64,000 nucleotides of DNA from Oceanospirillaceae bacterium (GTDB lineage Bacteria > Pseudomonadota > Gammaproteobacteria > Pseudomonadales > Oceanobacteraceae), in contig JACKOM010000006.1 of NCBI GenBank assembly GCA_024234265.1, positions 1-64,000 on the forward strand. Direction: 5' to 3'. This document shows, in pieces, positions 1 to 7,406 of this stretch; positions within the stretch are counted from its first letter, which is position 1; every line of letters starts with the position of its first letter. The position numbers were made by a program, and so were the translations under genes. The notes beneath the pieces are model-generated. The model saw only the letters and a program-made list of their open reading frames with translations. It was not told the DNA's origin and did not search any database.

Positions 1-1
1 T

Positions 2-946
2 ACCTTTATGAATACCGCGCGCATCGGCACCTCCATTCAGGGTATTGGTGCCATGGAGTTATCCTTCCAGGGGGCATTGCCTTACGCCCGCGAGCGTTTA
101 TCTATGCGTGCTATCAGCGGTACTAAATTCCCCGAGAAAATCGCTGACCCGTTAATCGTGCACCCCGATGTGCGGCGTATGTTATTAACCCAAAAAGCCT
201 TTGCCGAAGGTGGCCGCGCCATGTTGTATCAAGCGGCTTTATATGCGGACAAAATGATGGCTGCCCACGCGGCGGGTGATGAAAATACCTACCAGCAATA
301 CGATGATTTATTAGGTTTTATGACGCCGATTTTAAAAGCCTGTTTAACGGAATGGGGCCTGGAAGCGGCTAACCACGGTATGCAGGTGTATGGCGGGCAT
401 GGCTTTATTAAAGAGTGGGGCATGGAGCAAATTGTACGTGATACCCGTATTGCGACCTTGTATGAGGGCACCACGGGTGTACAGGCACTGGATTTATTAG
501 GCCGTAAAATGCTCTTGCAACGTGGTAAATCCTACAAACTGTTTATGGGTGAAGTGCAAAACTTTTTACGCAGCTACCAGCAGCGCAAAGAAATGGCCCG
601 TTTTATTCGCCCGTTAAAATCCTATTTACGCCAGTGGCGCTGGAATAACCTGCGTATCGCGTTAAAAGCCAGCCGCGACCGGGATATGGTCGGTGCCGCA
701 TCGGTGGATTATTTAATGTACAGCGGTTATATCATGCTCGCATTTTTCTGGGCGCGTATTGCCGAAGGCGCATATAAGGCCCTTGCCCGTGGTGAAGGAG
801 ATGCGGATTTTTACCGCGCCAAAATTCAAACCGCGGAGTTTTATTTTAACCGCCTGCTGCCAAGGGCTGACGCCCATGGGCGCATGATGCTGCAATCCCC
901 CAAAACCCTGATGCAGATGGATGCCGAGCATTTTGCATTTGCCTGA
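2..946 (+). CDS. Acyl-CoA dehydrogenase, C-terminal part (5' end outside window)
   Basis: This is the C-terminal part of an FAD-dependent acyl-CoA dehydrogenase, which oxidises acyl-CoA thioesters to enoyl-CoA in beta-oxidation. The reading frame is open to the window edge. The ATG at 8 is probably internal, because MNTARIGTSIQGIGAMEL is a core helix of the family. Further on, MQVYGGHGFIKEWGMEQI and RIATLYEGTTGVQALDLLGRK are the C-terminal dehydrogenase motifs around the flavin and active site. About 130 residues follow the YEGTTG motif, as in the long subfamily with an extra C-terminal domain. The natural substrate length cannot be told. A long inverted-repeat element follows the stop codon. 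Confidence 0.93.
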   Translation, partial: TFMNTARIGTSIQGIGAMELSFQGALPYARERLSMRAISGTKFPEKIADPLIVHPDVRRMLLTQKAFAEGGRAMLYQAALYADKMMAAHAAGDENTYQQYDDLLGFMTPILKACLTEWGLEAANHGMQVYGGHGFIKEWGMEQIVRDTRIATLYEGTTGVQALDLLGRKMLLQRGKSYKLFMGEVQNFLRSYQQRKEMARFIRPLKSYLRQWRWNNLRIALKASRDRDMVGAASVDYLMYSGYIMLAFFWARIAEGAYKALARGEGDADFYRAKIQTAEFYFNRLLPRADAHGRMMLQSPKTLMQMDAEHFAFA

Positions 947-961
947 GGCTCATTTCTGCTG

Positions 962-1183
962 AAAAGCCGGCAATCGAGGCAGTGTAAAAACTATCTGCGT
1001 TGTCAGAACTTCGTTAAAAACGAACTAAAAATGCTCACTGCCTCTGGCAGAACGTCGTAAGACGGCCCGAAGGGTGAGCGAAGCACATATTTATGACGTA
1101 TAAACTGCGCCTTTTCGCTCGTTTTCGCCTTGTTCTGACTGCCCCGCTAACGTTTTTACACAGCCTCAATCGCCGGCTTTTTT
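962..1183. repeat. Long imperfect inverted-repeat element (MITE- or REP-like)
   Basis: The two ends are near-perfect inverted copies over about 31 bases: the left arm reads AAAGCCGGCAATCGAGGC and the right arm is its complement with a few changes. Weaker pairing continues inward through GTCAGAAC. No 4-9 bp target duplication is evident at the flanks. The T-run after the right arm could also let it terminate transcription of the acyl-CoA dehydrogenase gene. It differs in sequence from the 263-bp element found elsewhere in the window. The roughly 300 bases between the two genes hold nothing else that I can support. Confidence 0.6.
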
Positions 1184-1258
1184 ATTGGCCCCTTTTCCTG
1201 GGCTTTTTTGTTTGCATGGCCCATTGCATAATGGCGCACCTTTATCTGTTGTGTGCCT

Positions 1259-1972
1259 ATGCAATCCAAATCCCACCGCTTAGATCGTTTTATCAGCCAG
1301 CACTGCGCCATTAAACGCGCGGATGTACGTTTATTACTCGCGCAGGGGCGGGTATTACTGAACGGGGTGGTGGCGCGGGATATTAATCAATTGGTGCAGG
1401 CATTTGATGAAGTGCTGTTTGACGGGCAAATATTACAGGCGAAACAGGCCCGTTATCTGATGTTGCATAAACCCGTAGGGGTGGTGAGCGCCACCCGCGA
1501 TGACGAACATAAAACCGTACTGGATTTATTGCCCGAAGATTTACGCGCCGATTTACATATAGCAGGGCGGCTGGATTTAAATTCCTCGGGTTTATTATTG
1601 CTGAGTAACGATGGGCGCTGGAGCCGCTGCCTGAGTGCCCCGGAACATAAAGTGCCGAAGATTTATCAGGTGACACTGCAAAATCCCCTCACCGAGGAAT
1701 ATGCCCCGGCCTTTGCAGCCGGCATGTATTTCGCCTATGAGGATATCACCACAGCCCCGGCGCAATTGCGTATGCTCAGTGAATATGTGGCCGAAGTGAT
1801 TTTATCCGAAGGTAAATACCATCAGATTAAACGCATGTTCGGGCGTTTCCGCAATCCAGTGCTGGCCCTGCATCGCAGCGCAATAGGTGAAATTGTGCTG
1901 GATGCGAATTTAGCCCCCGGTGAATTCCGTGAGCTGAATAACCGCGAAATTAACAGTATCTGGGGAAGCTAA
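1259..1972 (+). CDS. rsuA: Pseudouridine synthase, RsuA/RluB/E/F family
   Basis: This enzyme isomerises a specific uridine in rRNA to pseudouridine. In E. coli, RsuA acts on position 516 of 16S rRNA. An N-terminal S4-type RNA-binding segment (residues 5-50, including RLDRFISQHCAIKRADVRLL) precedes the catalytic domain. The signature AGRLDLNSSGLLLLSNDG carries the catalytic aspartate, and the C-terminal EGKYHQIKRMFGRFRNPVLAL is the family motif that follows it. The length of 238 residues is normal. The ATG at 1259 is chosen; an in-frame GTG lies two codons upstream. The paralogue cannot be fixed with certainty, but the lack of a long basic tail favours RsuA over RluB. Confidence 0.85.
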   Translation: MQSKSHRLDRFISQHCAIKRADVRLLLAQGRVLLNGVVARDINQLVQAFDEVLFDGQILQAKQARYLMLHKPVGVVSATRDDEHKTVLDLLPEDLRADLHIAGRLDLNSSGLLLLSNDGRWSRCLSAPEHKVPKIYQVTLQNPLTEEYAPAFAAGMYFAYEDITTAPAQLRMLSEYVAEVILSEGKYHQIKRMFGRFRNPVLALHRSAIGEIVLDANLAPGEFRELNNREINSIWGS

Positions 1973-1984
1973 ATCCCTGAGTCA

Positions 1985-2470
1985 TTATTGCAGCAGGTTG
2001 TCGTCGATGGGGTGGTAAATATCACAGGCATTCATCAGCGCATGGGCCGTTAAACTTTTAACCCCAAAAACCTCGGTTTTCACAGGATTTTTGGCGCGGA
2101 TATGGTTCAGCAAAATGGCAAAATCACCGTCGCCGGATAATAAAATCACCACATCCACCTGCGGCGCAGTTTCCATAATATCGATGGTTATGCCCACATC
2201 CCAGTCACCCTTGGCGCTGCCATCGCTGCGCTGAATGAAGGGTTTTAATTTGACCTCAAAACCTAAATTTTTCAGGGCATCCTGAAATTTAATCTGTTTA
2301 TCATCGTGGCGCTGAATGGCGTAGGCATAGGCGTGGCAAATTTTTCCGCGCTGGCTGATCTGTTGCCACAGGGCACGGTAATTAAACTGGCGGCCATGGG
2401 CCTGGCGGCAGGTGTAATAGATATTCTGCACATCGGCAAACAGGGCAATACGCAGTGGGTTTTGGCTCAT
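1985..2470 (-). CDS. NYN-domain (PIN-like) protein, LabA/DUF88 type
   Basis: This is a probable metal-dependent RNase of the NYN branch of the PIN-like nucleases. The fold is suggested by the N-terminal strand RIALFADVQNIYY, the acidic GDWDVGITIDIM and the motif VDVVILLSGDGDFAILLNHI, which supply the acidic residues expected at a metal site. The ATG at 2470 (protein MSQNPLRI) is preferred because a GGAAA ribosome binding site lies about nine bases upstream; the longer frame to 2494 adds eight unlikely residues. It converges on the rsuA-like gene with 12 bases between stop codons. The RNA substrate is unknown. Confidence 0.75.
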   Translation of the reverse strand: MSQNPLRIALFADVQNIYYTCRQAHGRQFNYRALWQQISQRGKICHAYAYAIQRHDDKQIKFQDALKNLGFEVKLKPFIQRSDGSAKGDWDVGITIDIMETAPQVDVVILLSGDGDFAILLNHIRAKNPVKTEVFGVKSLTAHALMNACDIYHPIDDNLLQ

Positions 2471-2539
2471 GCTGGATTTCCGCGGGTGTAACAAAATGCT
2501 GCGTGCGCACTATAGCACAATGGTACTTTTTTTGCCGGC

Positions 2540-2672
2540 AGTGCAGGGGCTTTGCGAAAAAAAACAGCTAGGTTTTGCAGCTTTTTGACGTAACCCGTGA
2601 TGCCTGCAAATCTGCGCCTTGATCTGATTTATTTCGCGAAGCCGACGCTGTGCAGCGTTATTCAGAGATTCC
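2540..2672. repeat. Truncated copy of the 263-bp MITE
   Basis: This stretch aligns with the right half of the elements at 4641-4903 and 35102-35364, sharing GCCTGCAAATCTGCGCCTTG and TGATTTATTTCGC. The left half is missing. The right end is a hybrid: instead of the usual GCGGGCACCGAGTTATTCAG it reads GCTGTGCAGCGTTATTCAG, which matches the reverse complement of the left end of the intact copies. TTAA follows the end, as at the 35-kb copy. Confidence 0.75.
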
Positions 2673-2787
2673 TTAAGAATAACCCGCAGGCTTTTCACTC
2701 AGCTTTTTTATACCGATTTGCTTGAAAGCAGCACAATCCAGCGGCCCTGATCTATCCTGTGGTCATTATTGCTCTCTGGAAACAGAC

Positions 2788-3024
2788 ATGGCAGATACCA
2801 ATTAAGAGCAAAAAAAGCAGTTGAAACTCGGCCTGATATTTGTGCTGGTTTCCGTGGTTTTTGTTGGCATTCTGGTGCTGTGGCACGGTGAACGTGACCC
2901 AAGCCCCGTGGGCGAAAAATACTTTGCCCAGCGTATGCCGCCGGAAGAACAAGCCGCGTACGATAAAGAACAGATGACCAATAAACAAAAAGCCCAGCGC
3001 AATATCTTTTTACAAAATCCCTGA
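2788..3024 (+). pseudogene. Small single-pass membrane protein with an in-frame stop after codon 5
   Basis: An ATG at 2788 preceded by GGAAA at good spacing starts M-A-D-T-N, then TAA at 2803-2805. The same frame then runs open to 3024. It encodes EQKKQLK, a hydrophobic helix (LGLIFVLVSVVFVGILVL) and a charged 45-residue tail rich in Glu, Lys and Gln. The hydrophilic start plus helix looks like one small membrane protein of about 78 residues broken by a single nonsense change, such as AAA to TAA. Alternatively translation restarts at TTG 2821, giving 67 residues, though its ribosome binding site is weak. A strong terminator follows. The family is not recognised. Confidence 0.55.
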
Positions 3025-3049
3025 ATACCTATCCGCCGCCCTAAAAACA

Positions 3050-3085
3050 AAGCCCCCTGTGCAGATGTGCGCAGGGGGCTTTTTT
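3050..3085. terminator. Bidirectional rho-independent terminator
   Basis: AGCCCCCTG pairs perfectly with CAGGGGGCT across a 12-base loop. An A-rich stretch precedes the stem and a T-run follows it. It lies between the small membrane protein gene (+) and rhlE (-), so it can end transcription from both sides. Confidence 0.85.
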
Positions 3086-3105
3086 ATGAAGGTTTAAAAC
3101 ACTGT

Positions 3106-4530
3106 TTAAGCGTTAGTGTTTTGCGGCGGACGTTTACGGGGTGCCGGTTTGCGTGCAGCGGGGGCGTTATTGCCCTTGTTATCGCCACTGCGGCGGTTAT
3201 CGCTTTTGCCGGGATTTTGCCCGCCGCCATTACCGCTGCGGGCAGGTTTTCTGGTGGCAGGTTTATTACCTTCAGCCTTGGGTGCCGAGCGCGGAGCATG
3301 TTCGGCATTGCGCTGGCCATCCTGATGCTCTTTCGGTTTTTTCGGCTTTTTAGGTTTTTTCGGTGGCCGTGTATCGAGGCGTGATTCGGGCACTTCGTTA
3401 GTGGCTTCGAGGCCCTCAAGCACCTTACGCGCAATCACCTGTTTAGTGAGGCGCTCAATATCTGCCAGTTGTTTGAATTCATCGGCGCTCACCAGGGAAT
3501 AGGCTTCACCCGTCGCCCCTGCGCGGCCGGTACGGCCGATACGGTGCACATAATCTTCTGCAACGTTGGGCAGCTCGTAGTTCACCACATGGGGCAGCTG
3601 GTCGATATCCAGGCCGCGGGCGGCGATATCCGTGGCCACCAGCAGGCGAATGCTGCCGCTTTTAAAGTCCGCCAGGGCTTTGGTGCGTGCCCCCTGGCTT
3701 TTGTTGCCGTGAATAGCCGCGGCGCTGATGCCGGCTTTTTCCAGCATTTGGGTTAAACGGTTGGCACCGTGTTTGGTGCGGGTAAATACCAGGGCCTGCT
3801 GCCAGTTACCGTCTTTCACCAGTTTAATCAGGGCGCTGGTTTTACTGCTTTTATCCAGCGGAATCACAAATTGCTCAACCGTGGGGGCCGTGGCGTTAGG
3901 GGGAGTAACAGAAACCTCCACCGGGTTATGTACCAGACCTTTGGCTAGGGCGCGGATATCATCGGAAAAGGTCGCAGAAAACAGCAGGTTCTGGCGTTTG
4001 GCCGGCAGCAGGGCGAGGATTTTTTTAATGTCGTGGATAAAGCCCATATCCAGCATACGGTCGGCTTCGTCCAGCACCAGCACTTCGAGCTGTTTAAAAC
4101 GCACCGCGTTCTGGCTGTATAAATCCAGCAGGCGCCCCGGGGTGGCGATTAACACATCCACACCTTTACGCAGGGCCATCATTTGCGGGTTGATTTTCAC
4201 CCCACCAAAAACCACCGCCGAGCGCAGGGGCAGGTTTTTGCTGTAGGTGCTGACGTTTTCAGCCACCTGCGCCGCCAGCTCACGGGTTGGGGTGAGGATC
4301 AGGGCGCGCACCTGATTGGCGTGTGCGCGTTCACCACGGGCGAGTATTTCCAGAATAGGCAGGGTAAAACCCGCGGTTTTACCGGTACCGGTTTGCGCCG
4401 CAGCCATCACATCCCTGCCTGTCAGCACCGCCGGAATCGCTTGCGCCTGAATCGGTGAAGGGGTTTCGTAACCTTTTTCGGCAACGGCGCTGAGGATGGG
4501 GGCGGACAAACCAAGTGCGGCAAAACTCAT
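3106..4530 (-). CDS. rhlE: DEAD-box ATP-dependent RNA helicase, RhlE type
   Basis: This helicase unwinds short RNA duplexes using ATP; RhlE proteins act in ribosome assembly, RNA turnover and cold adaptation. All core motifs are visible: Q-motif region (about 21-29), Walker A AQTGTGKT (45-52), PTRELA (81-86), DEAD (154-157), SAT (185-187) and HRIGRTGR (329-336). The roughly 80-residue tail is low-complexity and basic, with PKKPKKPKKPKE and many Arg, Gly, Asn and Pro residues, as in RhlE for RNA binding. The length is 474 residues. The gene is a single unit: a terminator lies just past its end and a MITE lies upstream of its start. Confidence 0.93.
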   Translation of the reverse strand: MSFAALGLSAPILSAVAEKGYETPSPIQAQAIPAVLTGRDVMAAAQTGTGKTAGFTLPILEILARGERAHANQVRALILTPTRELAAQVAENVSTYSKNLPLRSAVVFGGVKINPQMMALRKGVDVLIATPGRLLDLYSQNAVRFKQLEVLVLDEADRMLDMGFIHDIKKILALLPAKRQNLLFSATFSDDIRALAKGLVHNPVEVSVTPPNATAPTVEQFVIPLDKSSKTSALIKLVKDGNWQQALVFTRTKHGANRLTQMLEKAGISAAAIHGNKSQGARTKALADFKSGSIRLLVATDIAARGLDIDQLPHVVNYELPNVAEDYVHRIGRTGRAGATGEAYSLVSADEFKQLADIERLTKQVIARKVLEGLEATNEVPESRLDTRPPKKPKKPKKPKEHQDGQRNAEHAPRSAPKAEGNKPATRKPARSGNGGGQNPGKSDNRRSGDNKGNNAPAARKPAPRKRPPQNTNA

Positions 4531-4640
4531 GTTGTAATTCCGTATAACCTGTATCGGCCTGCAGGCAGGCGGGGGCGCGCAGCTTAACGTATTGATGGCT
4601 TAAGTGCTAATTAGGGCTGCGAATGATTCAGAGGTTCTTG

Positions 4641-4903
4641 GGAACCTCTGAATAACTCTGCACAGCGCCGCGCATGTGCTGCCAGTTGATATTGGCAAGG
4701 CGGCGATTGAGGTAAATGACAAGTCCTTTACAAAATTGCTAACACAGCCAGATCAGCTGGCAGCCTGCGCCCTGCGGGGCTTTGCGAAACAAACCAGCTC
4801 GGTGTTGCAGTTTTTTGACGTAACCCGTTCTGCCTGCAAATCTGCGCCTTGATCTGATTTATTTCGCAAAGCCGACGCGGGCACCGAGTTATTCAGAGGT
4901 TCC
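4641..4903. mobile_element. 263-bp MITE with 18-bp inverted termini and CTTG target duplication
   Basis: The element begins GGAACCTCTGAATAACTC and ends with the exact reverse complement. It is flanked by CTTG on both sides (4637-4640 and 4904-4907). It carries no coding sequence for a transposase. It has the same length as the copy at 35102-35364 and nearly the same sequence. The 4-bp duplications at this and the other copies (CTTG, CTAG, TTAA) fit or nearly fit the YTAR target of IS5-group transposases, so mobilisation by an IS5-type enzyme is inferred. Just left of the element, ATTCAGAGGTTC is an extra copy of a terminus, so a second element may once have lain alongside. Confidence 0.85.
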
Positions 4904-4919
4904 CTTGAGTTTAAGCGTA

Positions 4920-5366
4920 TCACAGACTTTGCAGATGGGGCCCTTGCAAGGCGATTTGGTTATCGGTCAGCCAGCGCATGGCCATGACATTATTGCGGAA
5001 AATATCAACTTCAATACCGCAGCTGGCAATAAAATCCCGGCTTATATGTGCAGCACTTTCTTCAGGGTTGCGGCATACCAATGACACTTTTTGCAGCTCA
5101 CTGTGTTTGATTATATTTTGCATGAACTGCCTTGAAACCATGTTTTCCTGTTGCAGAAAGGCCTCTAATTTTTTCTCATCACATAACCAGCGCTGGATAT
5201 GCTGTTCTTCAATCTTTTCAAAACAATACTCGAAAACGGATTTTAACTTTTCATCACTCCGGTATTGAATGCTCCATACATCCATCAGCATTTCTTGATC
5301 TTTAGCGCAGAAAATACTGGCAAAAATGTGGTCCTGTGTGTTTTTGAATTGTTTAATGGTTTTCAT
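4920..5366 (-). CDS. SpoIIAA/STAS-like small protein, paralogue A
   Basis: This 148-residue soluble protein is one of three related proteins at 4920, 5736 and 6597. It is about two-thirds identical to the third by hand count without gaps. The layout is an N-terminal sheet (IFASIFC, MLMDVWSIQ), a helix with EYCFEKIEEQHIQRWLCDEKKLEAF, then LQKVSLVCRNP and the ending VMAMRWLTDN. The pattern 'helix - W-L - carrier strand - aliphatic strand - x-A-x-x-W-L' resembles SpoIIAA-like/STAS-Sec14 domain proteins; this is fold-level inference. The start at 5366 has a GGGGG ribosome binding site; the longer frame to 5393 is rejected. A MITE begins 16 bases past its stop codon. Confidence 0.65.
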   Translation of the reverse strand: MKTIKQFKNTQDHIFASIFCAKDQEMLMDVWSIQYRSDEKLKSVFEYCFEKIEEQHIQRWLCDEKKLEAFLQQENMVSRQFMQNIIKHSELQKVSLVCRNPEESAAHISRDFIASCGIEVDIFRNNVMAMRWLTDNQIALQGPHLQSL

Positions 5367-5570
5367 AATGCAGCCCCCGGATCTGGTTTGCATGATTTCA
5401 ATATAACGCAGACCAAGATTAAAACTGTGTTGAATGGTGTGTATGCAAGGTTATTCGACGGTAGATTGGTATCAAAATATTGCAGGGAGTAAAAATAATA
5501 ATGCAGACATTAAATCTGTAAATTTATGCTGCTTGAAGTAAATAAGGCGCCGCAGGCGCCCCAAAACCAG

Positions 5571-5600
5571 GGCCTGTTAACACTCATTGAACAGGCCCTA
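5571..5600. terminator. Stem-loop, possible terminator
   Basis: AGGGCCTGTT and AACAGGCCCT form a perfect 10-bp stem with a 10-base loop. On the minus strand it is followed by a short GGTTTTGGGG tract, so it may have ended the gene at 5736-6176 before the MITE at 5601-5735 came between them. The segment between 5394 and 5735 otherwise holds only that MITE and a GGCGCC hairpin near 5550. Confidence 0.5.
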
Positions 5601-5735
5601 GGAAACATCTGAATAACTATGCACAGCTCCGGTATGTGCTGCCAGCTGAAATGGCAAGGCGGCGATTGACGTCAATGACGGGGCTGATTCCAAATCGCCA
5701 ACGCCGGCGCGGGCACCGAGTTATTCAGAGGTTCC
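5601..5735. mobile_element. Internally deleted MITE copy, 135 bp
   Basis: Both termini match the 263-bp element (GGAAACATCTGAATAACT on the left, GAGTTATTCAGAGGTTCC on the right). The middle, including the GCCTGCAAATCTGCGCC block, is missing, which removes about 128 bases. CTAG follows the right end and CCTA precedes the left end, consistent with a CTAG duplication after loss of one G. The right end touches the stop codon of the adjacent gene. Confidence 0.75.
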
Positions 5736-6176
5736 CTAGCTGGCAATCGCAATATCTGCAGCGGGGCTTGTGCTTGTCAGCCAGCGCATGGCCATCACCT
5801 GGTTATCAAAAGTTTCGCTTTCGATGGCTAACTCTTTATAAACTGCAAATAACGCGCTGTTATTCAGTAAATCTTTTTTGCGGCATACCAAGGCAATTTT
5901 TTGCAGTTTACTGTTGTGCAACGTGTGTTGTAGTTCTGAAATTTCATAACCTTCTGCATTGCCAAGAAATTCTGCCAGTTTTGTCTGATTACACAGCCAA
6001 AGGACAATATTGTTTTCGCGGATATGGCTGAAGCAATATTCCATCACAAGTTTGCTGCAATCAGTTGCGTGGGGATTGACGCTCCAAATATCCATCATCA
6101 TGCCGGTTTCTTCTTCACAAAAAATACTGGCGACAACCTGGTTATTCATATCACGAAACTGCTTGATAATTTTCAT
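5736..6176 (-). CDS. SpoIIAA/STAS-like small protein, paralogue B
   Basis: This 146-residue protein is the most divergent of the local trio. It keeps the family skeleton: VVASIFCEEETGMMMDIWSV, MEYCFSHIRENNIVLWLCN, LQKIALVCRKKD and the end motif NQVMAMRWLT. The start has AGAGG six bases upstream. Its TAG stop codon lies inside the CTAG duplication of the MITE at 5601-5735, so the element sits directly against the coding sequence without changing its frame. The middle part differs strongly from paralogues A and C, suggesting older duplication or different partners. The function is unknown. Confidence 0.62.
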   Translation of the reverse strand: MKIIKQFRDMNNQVVASIFCEEETGMMMDIWSVNPHATDCSKLVMEYCFSHIRENNIVLWLCNQTKLAEFLGNAEGYEISELQHTLHNSKLQKIALVCRKKDLLNNSALFAVYKELAIESETFDNQVMAMRWLTSTSPAADIAIAS

Positions 6177-6297
6177 ACTAACCTCTGCCTGATTTTGCTG
6201 ATTTAAGTGCAGTGATTACCTGCACTGTTCAGCAGGATTAAACCCTGTCTGTAACAGGAGAGGCATATTCCATGCCCGTTTATGGAAATGATTCTAG

Positions 6298-6353
6298 GGA
6301 ACCTCTGAGTAACTCAGTGCCCGCGACGCTGTGCAGAGTTATTCAGAGGTTCC
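6298..6353. repeat. Minimal MITE remnant: two termini joined
   Basis: The 56 bases begin GGAACCTCTGAGTAACTC and end GAGTTATTCAGAGGTTCC. Only a few terminal bases lie between them: CAGTGCCCGCG matches the inverted right end of the full element and ACGCTGTGCA the inverted left end. It is therefore an inverted element that lost nearly all its interior. CTAG precedes it but CCGG follows, so a target duplication is no longer exact. It forms a near-perfect hairpin. The intergenic stretch 6177-6596 otherwise holds only the remnant and hairpin noted separately. Confidence 0.7.
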
Positions 6354-6484
6354 CCGGCGTGGTTTTTTATAACGATTAAATGTATCCGTGAATTACTTAT
6401 GCAAATTAGTGCTCGTTCAAGGGGGTTTAACAGGCAGTAATGGGGTTGGCGTCAAAAAATACACATAATTAACGCCGGGTGTGT

Positions 6485-6523
6485 CAGAAAATACTGATGT
6501 GCAGAGTTTTCAGAGGTTTTCTG
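6485..6523. repeat. Degenerate terminus related to the MITE
   Basis: GCAGAGTTTTCAGAGGTTTT resembles the right end of the MITE, with changes, and is enclosed by CAGAAAA and TTTTCTG, which pair with each other. It may be a decayed remnant, or a chance hairpin. Confidence 0.3.
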
Positions 6524-6551
6524 GTTATAAAGAGGTGATTTTTAACAGATG

Positions 6552-6587
6552 CCGCGTATAAAAGGGTTTGCCCCTTTTATACAGCGG
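6552..6587. terminator. Long stem-loop downstream of paralogue C
   Basis: GTATAAAAGGG pairs with CCCTTTTATAC across a short loop, and the stem is extended at its base by CCGC with GCGG. It lies about ten bases past the stop codon of the gene at 6597-7043. No good U-tract follows on the minus strand, so it could act as an mRNA 3' stabiliser rather than a classic terminator. Confidence 0.5.
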
Positions 6588-6596
6588 TTTTTGATA

Positions 6597-7043
6597 TCAG
6601 ACGGCGGCCATATAAGGGCTGTTAAGTGCGCTCTGATTGTCGGTTAACCAGCGCATGGCCAGCACATTATTTTTGAAGATATCCACCTGCACACCACAAC
6701 TGGCAATAAAATCACGGCACATATGGGCGGCACTGGCTTCAGGGTTGCGGCACACCAGTGATACTTTTTGCAGGTTACTGCCGACAATGCTTTTGCGTAA
6801 CAGGTGTTTGGCCTGGGCACCATCCTGTTGCAGATAGGCTTCTAATTTTAGTTCATCGCATAACCAGAAATGGATGTTGTTTTCTTCGAACTTTTCAAAG
6901 CAATAACCAAAGACGGTTTTTAAATCGTAATCGCCTTTTTGCTGAATGCTCCACACATCCATCAGCATGCCCTGATCTTCTTCGCAGAAGATGCTGGCAA
7001 ATACGTGATCCTGAGTATTTTTAAATTGCTTGATGGTTTTCAT
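6597..7043 (-). CDS. SpoIIAA/STAS-like small protein, paralogue C
   Basis: This 148-residue protein aligns without gaps to paralogue A at 4920-5366. Long shared blocks are MKTIKQFKNTQDH, MLMDVWSIQ, LQKVSLVCRNPE and DFIASCG, and both end in NN(V/M/L)xAMRWLTDNQ. AAGGGG lies at good distance before the ATG. The conserved cysteines (FASIFC, YCFEK, WLCDE, LVCRN, ASCG) are mostly shared with A, and fewer with B. The protein has no signal peptide or membrane helix, so it is cytoplasmic. The STAS/SpoIIAA-like assignment rests on pattern only; the role is unknown. Confidence 0.65.
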   Translation of the reverse strand: MKTIKQFKNTQDHVFASIFCEEDQGMLMDVWSIQQKGDYDLKTVFGYCFEKFEENNIHFWLCDELKLEAYLQQDGAQAKHLLRKSIVGSNLQKVSLVCRNPEASAAHMCRDFIASCGVQVDIFKNNVLAMRWLTDNQSALNSPYMAAV

Positions 7044-7406
7044 GATGCTGCCCCTTCATGTGGCGTTTGCATGATTCTTAAATTAGTCAAAAAGAAGCGG
7101 AAACGTTGTATTTGATCGTAAGGACAACAAGATAAATGGTTGTAACCGCGTGACGCTGTGTAACTGAGTGTAGCTATGTATCGGCGTGGTAATGCGTAAC
7201 TGAAGCAGGGGGGGCGGATGTATGTGCTGTGTAAGTCGTGTAACTGGGTGTACAGCGCCAGATAACGGTACGCCAGTGTGAAATACATCGGGCTGAATAA
7301 GACGTAAGGCTTATTTTTCAGGCTTTTTATAAGTTGTTCTGCCTGCTTTTAGCAGGATTTATTCTGTGGCCGGGGGCAGTAAAAATGTCCGGCAATTGCT
7401 GATTTT
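7044..7406. other. Intergenic stretch without a supported gene
   Basis: This segment between paralogue C and hrpB holds two imperfect direct copies of GTGTAACTGxGTGTA (near 7155 and 7240) and short T-rich stretches near 7310-7345. I see no ribosome binding site with a convincing reading frame, no tRNA-like fold and no MITE terminus. It must contain the promoter of paralogue C, which I could not place. Confidence 0.4.

Noticed and set aside
1093..1314. 73-residue reading frame within and after the inverted-repeat element
   Set aside because: It covers repeat DNA, has no ribosome binding site and overlaps the pseudouridine synthase start in another frame.
2510..2698. 62-residue minus-strand frame in the truncated MITE
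   Set aside because: It lies in repeat DNA, is absent from the intact copies as a conserved frame, and has no start signal.
3728..4246. 172-residue plus-strand frame opposite rhlE
   Set aside because: The rhlE helicase motifs occupy the other strand throughout; the frame has no ribosome binding site.
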